A DNA stretch of 36,202 nucleotides, taken from an uncultured Eubacteriales bacterium. GTDB lineage: Bacteria; Bacillota; Clostridia; Oscillospirales; Butyricicoccaceae. Positions 22,661-30,959 of this stretch are shown here, piece by piece. Position 1 is the stretch's first letter. Each line of letters begins with the position of its first letter. Location: positions 1 to 36,202 of the forward strand of contig CATJIY010000042.1 in the NCBI GenBank assembly GCA_949740695.1. The letters run 5' to 3'. The notes under the pieces were generated by a model. That model saw only the letters and a program-made list of their open reading frames with translations, made no database searches and had not been told where the DNA came from. Made by a program: the position numbers and the translations under genes.

Positions 22661-24106
22661 TTACTCATCCAATAGAAGCGCCTTTTCCTGGACAATCGCG
22701 TCGATCCGCTGGATATATTCTTTGGGGTACTTGGGATTAACCACCCGGCGGATCTTCCGTCCGTTTTGAGCGCACAGCTTGGTAACTCCCCCCGAGCCCA
22801 AAGCCATCACATCAGAAAGCTCCTCCATCATGCAAATGTTGTAATGAGAGGCCGTTCCCCTTCGGCAAAAGCCCAGGTTTTCCAGCCCGCCGGCCATATA
22901 TTTTTGCCGGTAAAGGTAATAAGGCTCATACCCCCGGTCCAGAAGATATTGGTAGCACCGGTCCAGCGTCTCAGGAGCCAAAACGCCAGTGGCCCCAAAA
23001 TACAAAGGCGCTCCCCGTTTGCGAGCCAAACAATGAATGGTCACATTGTCCGGCTCCAGAGCGGCTACCTGCCGGACGCTGGAAAACAGGCTTTCCTCGT
23101 CGTCTCCCGGCAGCCCGGCAATTAAATCCATATTGATCTGAAATCCACCAATGCGCCGGGCCATCTGATAGCAGTCCACAATGTCCTGCGCGGTGTGCCG
23201 CCGGCCCACCCCAGCCAGCACCCGGTCGTTCATAGTCTGAGGATTGATGCTAATGCGGGTGACCCGGTGAGCCGCCATAATCCCCAGCTTTTCCGATGTA
23301 ATCGTTTCCGGCCTTCCGGCCTCCAGGGTATATTCCCGCAGATTTCCCCGATCAAAGGCGCTGTCCACCGTCGAAAGCAACCGTTCCAACTGGTTCTCGT
23401 CTAAGATGGTAGGCGTTCCGCCGCCAATATAAACGCTCCCCAGTGGAATCGCCTGCCTGCCCAACAGTCTGCCGCTAACCGCCACTTCCTTCAGCAGCGC
23501 CTGTAAATACGGCTCCACCATGTAACCCCAACCGGCCATGTCGTTGCTGACAAAAGAACAATAGCTGCATTTTGCCGGACAGAAAGGGATGCCAATATAC
23601 AACTGCATTTCTCGCGGAAGCAGCCTGTCCTCGGTTTCCAGGGCATATTGCGCCGCCCGCAGGCAAAGCCTCCTGCGGCTGTCCGCCACGTCATATTTTT
23701 CCTCCAACCATCTATCGGCCTGATGAAAATCCATCCCCTCTCGAACAGCAAGCCGCACCGGCTTTGCTGGTTTTACCCCGGTAAGGCTCCCCCAAGGGGG
23801 CTTGCGATCCAACAGTGGAAGCAAAGCTTGATAAACCGCCGATTTCACTCCATATGTCAGTACCCGTTTGGCCGCCTCCGGGTCCTCTTCCGCTGGAGCC
23901 GACTGGCAAACCTGTGTCTGTGTGTGCCGCTCTCCGCGAAAAATCTCTGCGCTGGCGCAGATTTGCCCATCTGCCTGCCAAGCCCGGCTGAGACAGCCCT
24001 CTCCTTCCAGGCTTTCCACCCGGTTATGAGGTTCATCCGGAAGTAAAGAAATCAAAAGCTCCTGTACCCCGTTATCCCGGTCATGGCCCTGCAAACTGTA
24101 ATTCAT
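22661..24106 (-). CDS. hemZ: Coproporphyrinogen dehydrogenase-like radical SAM protein HemZ
   Basis: The 481-aa protein belongs to the HemN/HemZ radical SAM family, which decarboxylates coproporphyrinogen III without oxygen; the exact reaction of HemZ forms in anaerobes is less sure. The cluster-binding motif is C176-PAK-C180-SY-C183, preceded by LYIGIPF. Then come VYIGGGTPT near 225, RISINPQTMNDRVL and INMDLIAGLPGDDEES. About 165 residues precede the radical SAM core, as in HemZ rather than HemN. It overlaps the MBL gene by four bases and is the last gene of the operon from recJ. Confidence 0.9.
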   Translation of the reverse strand: MNYSLQGHDRDNGVQELLISLLPDEPHNRVESLEGEGCLSRAWQADGQICASAEIFRGERHTQTQVCQSAPAEEDPEAAKRVLTYGVKSAVYQALLPLLDRKPPWGSLTGVKPAKPVRLAVREGMDFHQADRWLEEKYDVADSRRRLCLRAAQYALETEDRLLPREMQLYIGIPFCPAKCSYCSFVSNDMAGWGYMVEPYLQALLKEVAVSGRLLGRQAIPLGSVYIGGGTPTILDENQLERLLSTVDSAFDRGNLREYTLEAGRPETITSEKLGIMAAHRVTRISINPQTMNDRVLAGVGRRHTAQDIVDCYQMARRIGGFQINMDLIAGLPGDDEESLFSSVRQVAALEPDNVTIHCLARKRGAPLYFGATGVLAPETLDRCYQYLLDRGYEPYYLYRQKYMAGGLENLGFCRRGTASHYNICMMEELSDVMALGSGGVTKLCAQNGRKIRRVVNPKYPKEYIQRIDAIVQEKALLLDE

Positions 24107-24735
24107 CCCCGCAACGCCTCTTGAAGATAGGGATTAAACTGCCGTTCGTAATCCAGCGAGCTGGCCCCCTCATGCCCCGGAAGCACCCGATAATTTCCTG
24201 GCAGGCCAGCCAACCGCCGGAGGCTTTTCAACATGTCCTCAGGACTGCCGCTCTCCAAATCGGTTCGGCCGCAACAGTCCTGAAAAAGAGTATCCCCGCT
24301 GAACATCACGTCTCCGCAGAGCAGAGTAACGCTGCCGGCGGTGTGCCCGGGAGTATGCAAAACGTCGATGGTCAGACTGCCCAGTTTCAGCTGGGCGCCA
24401 TCTTCCATGTCGCCGTCCACCTGGGGAACATGATAACCTTCCGGCCGGCCGCCATAACGGATCACCTCGTCGCACTCCAGAAGCCACCGGTCCTTGGGGT
24501 GGATATACAGCTTTGCCCCGGTGCGGTCCATCAGCTGGGGCGCCGCCATTACATGATCGTAGTGCCCGTGCGTCAGCAAAATCATCTTCAGCTGACAGCC
24601 GGTTTCGGCCACCGCCTCCAGAATCTGCTCTGCTTTAGCCCCCGGATCAATCACTGCGCAAACCTTTTCCTGCTCGTCGCACAAAAGATAACAGTTGGTC
24701 CGCAGCCATCCCAAAACGATGGTTTTTACAATCAC
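24103..24735 (-). CDS. MBL-fold metallo-hydrolase
   Basis: The 210-aa protein is a single metallo-beta-lactamase domain of the glyoxalase II-like/YqgX group. The metal motif is THGHYDH at residues 55-61, with further ligands in HTPGHTAGS near 131 and in the last His (LPGHEGAS near 192). Members hydrolyse thioesters or related bonds; the substrate here is open. Translation starts at GTG (24735), overlapping the dtd stop as GTGA, and its own stop overlaps the hemZ ATG, so all three are coupled. Confidence 0.9.
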   Translation of the reverse strand: MIVKTIVLGWLRTNCYLLCDEQEKVCAVIDPGAKAEQILEAVAETGCQLKMILLTHGHYDHVMAAPQLMDRTGAKLYIHPKDRWLLECDEVIRYGGRPEGYHVPQVDGDMEDGAQLKLGSLTIDVLHTPGHTAGSVTLLCGDVMFSGDTLFQDCCGRTDLESGSPEDMLKSLRRLAGLPGNYRVLPGHEGASSLDYERQFNPYLQEALRG

Positions 24736-25205
24736 GCGCTTGTTCCTCCCTCTTTTTTTATCATTTGATCGGTATCCATGATAATGGTCACCGGTCCGTC
24801 ATTTACATGGTCAATCGTCATTTCAGCCCCAAACTCCCCGGTAATCAGCGGCAGCCCTCTCTCCCTCAAAGCAGCTAAAAACGCCTCGTATACCGGAATG
24901 GCTTCCGCCGGCCGGGCCGCCCGAAAAAAATCCGGCCGCCGTCCATGGGAACAATCGGCATATAGCGTAAAGTTGCTCACCGCCAACATACCGCCTCCAA
25001 CATCTTCTAACGAACGGTTCATCTTGCCGTTTTCATCTTCAAAAATCCGCAGCTCGGCGCATTTTTTTGCCAGATAGCCAGCCTCCCTGCTGGTATCTCC
25101 CGGCTGAACCCCCACCAATACCACCAGTCCCTGGCCAATGGAGCCGCCGGCAGCGCCGTGGATGGTAATTGACGCCCGGCTGACCCGAATCACAACTGCG
25201 CGCAT
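24732..25205 (-). CDS. dtd: D-aminoacyl-tRNA deacylase
   Basis: Dtd removes D-amino acids (and glycine mis-attached to tRNA-Ala) from tRNAs. The 157-aa protein starts MRAVVIRVSRASI, has LAVSNFTLYADCSHGRRPDF near residues 78-97 (the SQFTL-type motif, with Asn in place of the usual Gln), and ends with GEFGAEMTIDHVNDGPVT, which contains the Gly-cisPro-like/NDGPVT signature. The ATG at 25205 has AAGGAGGAA upstream; eight in-frame codons before it are not needed. Its position after rel (20-bp gap) is the usual Firmicute order. Confidence 0.95.
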   Translation of the reverse strand: MRAVVIRVSRASITIHGAAGGSIGQGLVVLVGVQPGDTSREAGYLAKKCAELRIFEDENGKMNRSLEDVGGGMLAVSNFTLYADCSHGRRPDFFRAARPAEAIPVYEAFLAALRERGLPLITGEFGAEMTIDHVNDGPVTIIMDTDQMIKKEGGTSA

Positions 25206-25225
25206 AGTTCCTCCTTCCGGCAGGC

Positions 25226-27436
25226 TCAACCGCCCGCCACCATACGAACCACCTCGGTAACGCCGCTGATGTTGTTCAGCCGGTGCATCACCAGCTCCAG
25301 CTGTTCCTTGTCATAAACCAAGATGGTCAAAAATAAATCGCAGTAACCGTTATCATGATCCCGGGCGTTCATCTCAGAAACATTGATTTTCATACTGCTA
25401 AGCTGGGTGAGAATCTCATTAAAAATGCCCACTCGAGAGCGGCCGGTAACCCGAATGGCAGTGTGGTATTGATGCTTTTCCCCAATCGCCCATTCGGTGC
25501 GCAGCCACCGGCCCGATTCCCCCGCTCCCTGATGGGTGGTACGAACGTTGGCGCAGTCCTGCCGGTGGACCGAAACCCCATAGCCCTTGGTGACAAAGCC
25601 GATAATCGGATCTCCAGGCACAGGCGTGCAGCACTTAGAAAACTTCACCAAGCAGTTATCCAGCCCTTCCACAATCACGCCGGTGCCTGCGATAGATTTT
25701 TGCGGGCCATAATTCTGGACCTGGCTGGCCTGCCGCGCTTCCTTCGCCTCGGCGGCTTTAATACGCTGGGCCTCATCCTTCAGCTTCGCGATCACCCGGG
25801 AAAGCGCCACCCCCCCATAGCCGATGCTGGCGTAAAGCTCCTCCAAATCAGGAACGTTCATCCGCTTCATCACCAGACTCTGGATTTCCAGCTTCTGAAA
25901 CAAATCATATAACAAATTGGCCCGCAGCTCCCGCTCCAAAACCTCCCGGCCCTGCTGAATATTTTCTTCCCGCCGCTCCTTTTTAAACCACTGCTTGATC
26001 TTGGTGCGTGCGCTATTGGTTTTCACAATCTGCATCCAATCCCGCTTGGGGCCGGTGGAGCTCTTTGAGGTAATCACATCCACGATTTCGCCGCTGTGCA
26101 GCTGGCAGTCGATAGGGACGATTCTGCCGTTGACCTTAGCTCCAGTCATCCGGTTGCCCACCGCCGAATGGATCGCATAGGCAAAGTCAATGGGCGTGGC
26201 CCCTTTGGGCAGATTGATAACGTCGCCCTGGGGCGTAAAAACATAGACCTCATCGGCAAACAAATCGGTTTTAATATTTTTGATAAAGTCCGAGGCGTCT
26301 GAATCCTGCTGGCTCTCAATCAGTTGGCGCACCCAAGCGAAAGCTTCCTCCCGTTGAGAGCCCCGCAGTCCGTCTTTATACTTCCAGTGAGCGGCGATAC
26401 CATATTCAGCCTGACGATCCATCTCCTCCGTGCGGATCTGCACCTCAAAGGGAATTCCCTCGGTGCCGATGACCACCGTGTGGAGGCTTTGATATCCATT
26501 GGGCTTTGGAGTGCTGATATAATCCTTAAACCGACCGGGCACCGGCTTATATAAATCGTGAATGAACCCAAGGACATTATAGCAATCGGTCAACTCCCTA
26601 ACGATCACCCGGGTAGCGCAAATATCATACAGCTCAGAAAACCGCAGATTCTGCCCGTAAAGCTTACGGTAAATGGAGTAAACGCTTTTCAGCCGGGCCT
26701 TAACCTGACAGGGAATCTTCGCCTGAGCCATCCGCTCAATGATCCGCTGGCGGGTAGCCTCTAAAAAATCGGCAAAACCATGGTTCTGCGCCTCCAGATA
26801 GTCGGCAATCTCCTGATAGCCTACTGGGTCCAGAATTTTCAGTGACCGGTCCTCCAGCTCCCATTTAACGCTCTGCATCCCTAGCCGGTGGGCCAGAGGG
26901 GCGTAGATTTCCATAGTTTCCACCGAGATATCCCGCTGCTTTTGCTCCCGCTGAAATTCAATGGTGCGCATATTGTGCAACCGGTCGGCCAGCTTAATCA
27001 TCACCACCCGGATATCCTTGGCCATGGCGATGAACATCTTTCGCAGATCTTCCATCTGCTGTTCTTCCCTGGTGGAATAACTGGTATGCTCCATCTTCGT
27101 CAATTTGGTCACACCGTCCACCATAACAGCCACCGGCTCCCCAAACTCCCGAGAGATATCCAAATAGGTTACGCCGGTATCTTCAATGGTGTCGTGAAGC
27201 AGGCCAGCCATTACCGATTCGGCGTCCAGTCCCATTTTCTCGATATTGATCGCCACCGACGCCGGATGCATGATATAAGGTTCCCCGCTTTTCCGCAGCT
27301 GGCTTTCGTGGGCTTTTTTTGCATAACGGTAAGCCCGAAGAATGGCCTCCCCATCCTCCGGCGTAAAATCCTTGGCCAACGCTTCCATCTGGCCATCCAG
27401 TTTTTTCAGGTATTCCTGCCGTTCCTGTTCATCCAT
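25226..27436 (-). CDS. rel: Bifunctional (p)ppGpp synthetase/hydrolase Rel
   Basis: Rel makes (p)ppGpp from ATP and GTP/GDP on starved ribosomes and degrades it otherwise. The 736-aa protein has the normal order. The HD hydrolase domain (about residues 40-190) has HDTIEDTG and LADRLHNMRT; the synthetase domain (about 230-350) has YQSLHTVVIG; a TGS domain starts at VFTPQGDVINLPKGATPIDFA near 395. A helical part, a zinc-finger/CC region with FSKCCTPVPGD and a C-terminal ACT domain follow. Both catalytic domains look intact. The ATG at 27436 lies 5 bp after the recJ stop; AAGGG is the nearest ribosome binding site. Confidence 0.96.
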   Translation of the reverse strand: MDEQERQEYLKKLDGQMEALAKDFTPEDGEAILRAYRYAKKAHESQLRKSGEPYIMHPASVAINIEKMGLDAESVMAGLLHDTIEDTGVTYLDISREFGEPVAVMVDGVTKLTKMEHTSYSTREEQQMEDLRKMFIAMAKDIRVVMIKLADRLHNMRTIEFQREQKQRDISVETMEIYAPLAHRLGMQSVKWELEDRSLKILDPVGYQEIADYLEAQNHGFADFLEATRQRIIERMAQAKIPCQVKARLKSVYSIYRKLYGQNLRFSELYDICATRVIVRELTDCYNVLGFIHDLYKPVPGRFKDYISTPKPNGYQSLHTVVIGTEGIPFEVQIRTEEMDRQAEYGIAAHWKYKDGLRGSQREEAFAWVRQLIESQQDSDASDFIKNIKTDLFADEVYVFTPQGDVINLPKGATPIDFAYAIHSAVGNRMTGAKVNGRIVPIDCQLHSGEIVDVITSKSSTGPKRDWMQIVKTNSARTKIKQWFKKERREENIQQGREVLERELRANLLYDLFQKLEIQSLVMKRMNVPDLEELYASIGYGGVALSRVIAKLKDEAQRIKAAEAKEARQASQVQNYGPQKSIAGTGVIVEGLDNCLVKFSKCCTPVPGDPIIGFVTKGYGVSVHRQDCANVRTTHQGAGESGRWLRTEWAIGEKHQYHTAIRVTGRSRVGIFNEILTQLSSMKINVSEMNARDHDNGYCDLFLTILVYDKEQLELVMHRLNNISGVTEVVRMVAGG

Positions 27437-27441
27437 CTCTG

Positions 27442-29526
27442 TCAACCCTTCAATATCGTCAGAAGCCTTTTCAAAACCGACGAACCGTTCACGTCGGCTT
27501 TCCCTTGATAATTTTCCAGCCGGATCATCAGCTCCCCGTCCTGCCGCCCATAGGAAAAGATCCCACATTCTTGGAAGATATCCAGACAGACCAGCAGCTT
27601 GCCCAAGTTCATTTTTCCGCAGGCCCGGGCCTCATGCCGCACCTTGCGGTAAAGCGTTTCCCCCGCGAGGATCAGACAGCCGTCCTCCCCATTGGCCTTG
27701 ATGTGGCGAAATACTGCCACCAAGTCCTCTCGAGTAGGGGTCAGCAACTGAGCCTCCTCCTGAGAAATAGACTGCCCACCGAAAAACCGTTGGTAAGATT
27801 CTATGGCGGTTTGATCGGCTTCCTGCTCCCGTCTGGCCCAACGTACGTCCTTGGCTACCAGCTGAACGGTCTCTGCCCCTCGATACCGGTTCATCTCAGC
27901 GGAAAAAACCAAATCCAGCAGATCGCCTTCTACGAACCGGCAGCTTTTGGCTCCCATACCAAAAACAAAGGTTTGGAAATCCCGACCGTTCTTGCGCAGG
28001 TGCAACCGGATATGCCGGTCATGACTAATAGGCGTGATCTCTTCGGCTATCGCATCCCGCATCAAAAACACCGGCTGAGGGTTACCCATGCCAAAAGGCT
28101 CCATAACGCCCAGATCCCGGACCTCTTTCATGGTAAGCTCTTCCGGCGCCACTTGACAATCCACACCGATACAGGGGACAATTTCTTCGGTCTGCATCTG
28201 CTGGGCATACTCCTCCAGTCCCCGGCGCAGCGCCTCCAGATTTTCCCGCCGGATGGTAACGCCTACCGCCAGCTCATGTCCCCCATATTTTTCTAAAAAA
28301 GCGGCGTTTTTTTCCATGGCGGCATACAGATTAAAGCCCTTGATGCTGCGGCCCGAACCTTTTCCGCTATCCCCTGACATAGAAATCAGCACGCAGGGCA
28401 AACCATACCGGTCAGCCAACCGAGAGGATACAATCCCAATCACGCCGTTGTGCCAGTCGTCCCCCCAAAGCACCAGGGTCTTTCCCCGGATCAGCTCAGG
28501 CTGCGCCTGAATGTGCGCCAAAATCTGTTCGTAAATTTCATTTTCCTCTTCTTGCCGCTGGTGATTCAGCTGACACAGATGTTCGGCCAGATCGCCAGCT
28601 TCCTGAGGATCCTCAGTCAAAAACATCCTGGCTGCGCAGACGGCGCCCCCCATGCGCCCGGCAGCGTTGATCCGGGGCGCCATAACAAAGCTCACCGAAT
28701 TAGAGGTCAACGGCTTGACATCCAGCCCCAGCTTTTGCATCAAGGCTTTCAATCCGGCATTTTGGGTATTTCGCAAATATTCCAGACCATAGGAGACAAT
28801 CACCCGGTTTTCCCCAATGAGCGGCATCACGTCGGCAATGGTACCTATCGCTACTACATCAGCATACTCCCGCAAAAGCGCGCCGATATCCCGCTGATCC
28901 TCCAGGGCGCAAATCAGCTTAAAAGCCACGCCCACTCCAGCCAGCTCTCGAAAGGGATATTGGCTGTCCGCCCTGCGAGGATTGACTACCGCCACCGCCG
29001 CAGGCAAGGTTTCTTTGCACTCGTGATGATCGGTAATAATTAATCGCAGGCCCAGCCGGGCGGCAAATGCAGCCTCTTCTTGGGCGGTGATACCGCTATC
29101 TACTGTAATCAGTAACCGGCAACCCTGATCGTAAAGACTCTGAATCGCTCCCACATTCAGCCCATAGCCTTCCCCCTGCCGGTCAGGAATGTAATATAGG
29201 CACTCTGCTCCCATTTTTTTCAGCTGCTGGACCAGGATACAAGTGGCGGTAACCCCATCCACATCATAATCCCCATAAACGGCGATTTTTACACCTTGCT
29301 TTATCGCAGAGCGGATCTCAGCCACCGCCTTATCCATATCCTTTAGTAAAAAAGGATCGTGAATCCCGACCTCTGACCGGGTAAGAAAGCCGGCGGCTTC
29401 CTCCCGGCTGGTGAATCCTCGGGCGGCCAACACCCGGGCGGTAAGCTTCCCCAGGTGCAGCTCGCCGGCCAGCTGCCGGGCATTTTCTTCTTGCTCAGCT
29501 GCAAGCAACCATCGTTTTTCCTTCAT
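27442..29526 (-). CDS. recJ: Single-stranded-DNA exonuclease RecJ
   Basis: RecJ is a 5'-3' single-strand exonuclease of recombination and repair. The 694-aa protein has the DHH phosphoesterase motifs: VYGDYDVDGVTATCIL near residues 80-95, TVDSGI, ITDHHE near 155-160, and VVNPRR. It also has the DHHA1 motif GHELAVGVT region near 360-380 and GRMGGA. A C-terminal OB-like part and about 150 further residues follow. I chose the ATG at 29526, five bases after GGAG; the GTG at 29532 overlaps that site. It is the first gene of the recJ-rel-dtd-MBL-hemZ operon. Confidence 0.95.
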   Translation of the reverse strand: MKEKRWLLAAEQEENARQLAGELHLGKLTARVLAARGFTSREEAAGFLTRSEVGIHDPFLLKDMDKAVAEIRSAIKQGVKIAVYGDYDVDGVTATCILVQQLKKMGAECLYYIPDRQGEGYGLNVGAIQSLYDQGCRLLITVDSGITAQEEAAFAARLGLRLIITDHHECKETLPAAVAVVNPRRADSQYPFRELAGVGVAFKLICALEDQRDIGALLREYADVVAIGTIADVMPLIGENRVIVSYGLEYLRNTQNAGLKALMQKLGLDVKPLTSNSVSFVMAPRINAAGRMGGAVCAARMFLTEDPQEAGDLAEHLCQLNHQRQEEENEIYEQILAHIQAQPELIRGKTLVLWGDDWHNGVIGIVSSRLADRYGLPCVLISMSGDSGKGSGRSIKGFNLYAAMEKNAAFLEKYGGHELAVGVTIRRENLEALRRGLEEYAQQMQTEEIVPCIGVDCQVAPEELTMKEVRDLGVMEPFGMGNPQPVFLMRDAIAEEITPISHDRHIRLHLRKNGRDFQTFVFGMGAKSCRFVEGDLLDLVFSAEMNRYRGAETVQLVAKDVRWARREQEADQTAIESYQRFFGGQSISQEEAQLLTPTREDLVAVFRHIKANGEDGCLILAGETLYRKVRHEARACGKMNLGKLLVCLDIFQECGIFSYGRQDGELMIRLENYQGKADVNGSSVLKRLLTILKG

Positions 29527-29556
29527 AAACACTCCAAAATGATTTTTAATGGATGT

Positions 29557-29585
29557 ATTATAGCAAAGCCGCGATTGGGTTACAA
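29557..29585 (-). promoter_or_regulatory. Promoter of the recJ-rel-dtd-MBL-hemZ operon
   Basis: On the minus strand TTGTAA (29585-29580), a 17-bp spacer and TATAAT (29562-29557), with TGC before the -10 as an extended element. The start would be near 29550, giving a leader of about 25 nt. Confidence 0.8.
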
Positions 29586-29702
29586 GGGAATTTGGTGAAA
29601 AACACAGCCTTATCCTTGAAAAAAATGATAAATCCGATTTCTTTTCATTCTTTTCCCAATATTCCTAAAACAATGATTTCGATTTTTCAACTGTTTTAAA
29701 AG

Positions 29703-29743
29703 AAAAACCAGCGTCCCGATATGCCTATCCTATCGGGACGCTG
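29703..29743 (-). terminator. Terminator after dnaJ
   Basis: A perfect 13-bp stem (29709-29721 with 29731-29743, CAGCGTCCCGATA) followed on the minus strand by GGTTTTTC. It lies 10 bp after the dnaJ stop and ends the hrcA-grpE-dnaK-dnaJ transcript. Confidence 0.9.
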
Positions 29744-29753
29744 AAGCTTTTAT

Positions 29754-30890
29754 TTACTTAAACAAATCCTTCATTTTCTTGAAGAAACCGCCCCGCTCGG
29801 CATAGTTTCCATCATCCGTCTTTTCCTCAAACTTGCGCAGCAGATCTTTTTGATCTGCAGTTAAATTGCGAGGAATTTCCACGTTAACCTTGACATATTG
29901 ATCGCCCCGGCCCCGGCCGTTTACATTGGGCACGCCGCTGCCCCGCAGACGGAATACCGTACCGGTTTGCGTGCCCTCCGGCAAGTCATACTGTACTTTT
30001 CCGTCCACTGTGGGAACGGTAAGGGACGCCCCTAAGGCCGCTTGAACAAAAGAAATGGGCATTTCCAAGATAATATCCTGCCCATCCCGCTGGAACATTT
30101 TGTGTTCCTTTACCCGAACGGTAACATATAAATCGCCGGCAGGCCCGCCCAGCGCGCCGCCGTTGCCTTCTCCCCGAAGAGAAATGGTCTGTCCGTCGTT
30201 GATGCCGGCGGGAATTTTCACCTTGATCGTACGAGTCTTTCGATTTTTTCCCGTACCCTTGCAGGCGGCGCAAGGCTCCTTGATAATCTTGCCCGCGCCC
30301 TTACAGTTTTGACAGGGGGCGCTGCTGGAAAAGACCCCAAAGGGCGTGCGCTGGGTGGACTTCACCTGGCCGGTACCCCGGCAAACCGGACAGGTCTCGG
30401 GCGAAGTGCCCTTTTTCGCGCCAGTGCCGCCACATTCCTTGCAGCTTTCATTCCGGGTGATGCTGACGCTTTTTTCGCAGCCAAACACAGCCTCCTCAAA
30501 GGTCAGCTGAAGCCCCACCCGCAGGTTTTCTCCCTTTTGCGGGCCGGTTCTCTGCCGCTGGCCGCCGCCAAAGCCGCCAAACATCGAACCAAAAATATCC
30601 CCCAGGTCAAAATCCTGAAAGCCTCCGAAGCCTCCCGCGCCGGCGCCGCCGGCATAATTAGGATCAATCCCCGCAAAGCCATATTGATCATACCGAGCTT
30701 TTTTCTCGGAGTCCGACAGAACTTCATAAGCGCCGTTGATCTCTTTCATCTTCTGCTCGGCTTCTTTATCCCCGGGATTCAGATCTGGGTGATATTTTTT
30801 CGCCAGCTTGCGGTAGGCTTTTTTAATTTCGTCCTCGCCGGCGCCTTTTTGCAGGCCCAGCACTTCATAAAGATCGCGTTGTTCCGCCAT
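29754..30890 (-). CDS. dnaJ: Chaperone DnaJ (Hsp40)
   Basis: DnaJ delivers unfolded proteins to DnaK and stimulates its ATPase. The 378-aa protein has a J domain (residues 5-70) with HPD at 34-36, a Gly/Phe-rich linker (GGFGGFQDFDLGDIFGSMFGG), and four zinc-binding CxxCxGxG repeats (CKECGGTG, CPVCRGTG, CQNCKGAG, CAACKGTG) near 145-210. The C-terminal substrate-binding domains follow. The ATG at 30890 follows AGGAGAG; seven in-frame codons upstream are not needed. A 10-bp hairpin (30916-30941) lies between dnaK and dnaJ. Confidence 0.97.
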   Translation of the reverse strand: MAEQRDLYEVLGLQKGAGEDEIKKAYRKLAKKYHPDLNPGDKEAEQKMKEINGAYEVLSDSEKKARYDQYGFAGIDPNYAGGAGAGGFGGFQDFDLGDIFGSMFGGFGGGQRQRTGPQKGENLRVGLQLTFEEAVFGCEKSVSITRNESCKECGGTGAKKGTSPETCPVCRGTGQVKSTQRTPFGVFSSSAPCQNCKGAGKIIKEPCAACKGTGKNRKTRTIKVKIPAGINDGQTISLRGEGNGGALGGPAGDLYVTVRVKEHKMFQRDGQDIILEMPISFVQAALGASLTVPTVDGKVQYDLPEGTQTGTVFRLRGSGVPNVNGRGRGDQYVKVNVEIPRNLTADQKDLLRKFEEKTDDGNYAERGGFFKKMKDLFK

Positions 30891-30915
30891 GGGTCTCTCT
30901 CCTAAACTCATGTAT

Positions 30916-30941
30916 CGCCGGGGCGAAAACCCGCCCCGGCG
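30916..30941 (-). promoter_or_regulatory. Intercistronic hairpin between dnaK and dnaJ
   Basis: CGCCGGGGCG (30916-30925) and CGCCCCGGCG (30932-30941) form a perfect 10-bp GC-rich stem with a six-base loop. No uracil run follows on the minus strand, so it is more likely an RNA-processing or mRNA-stabilising element that sets dnaK above dnaJ than a terminator. Confidence 0.6.
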
Positions 30942-30959
30942 TAATCCCTGCTGGGAACC

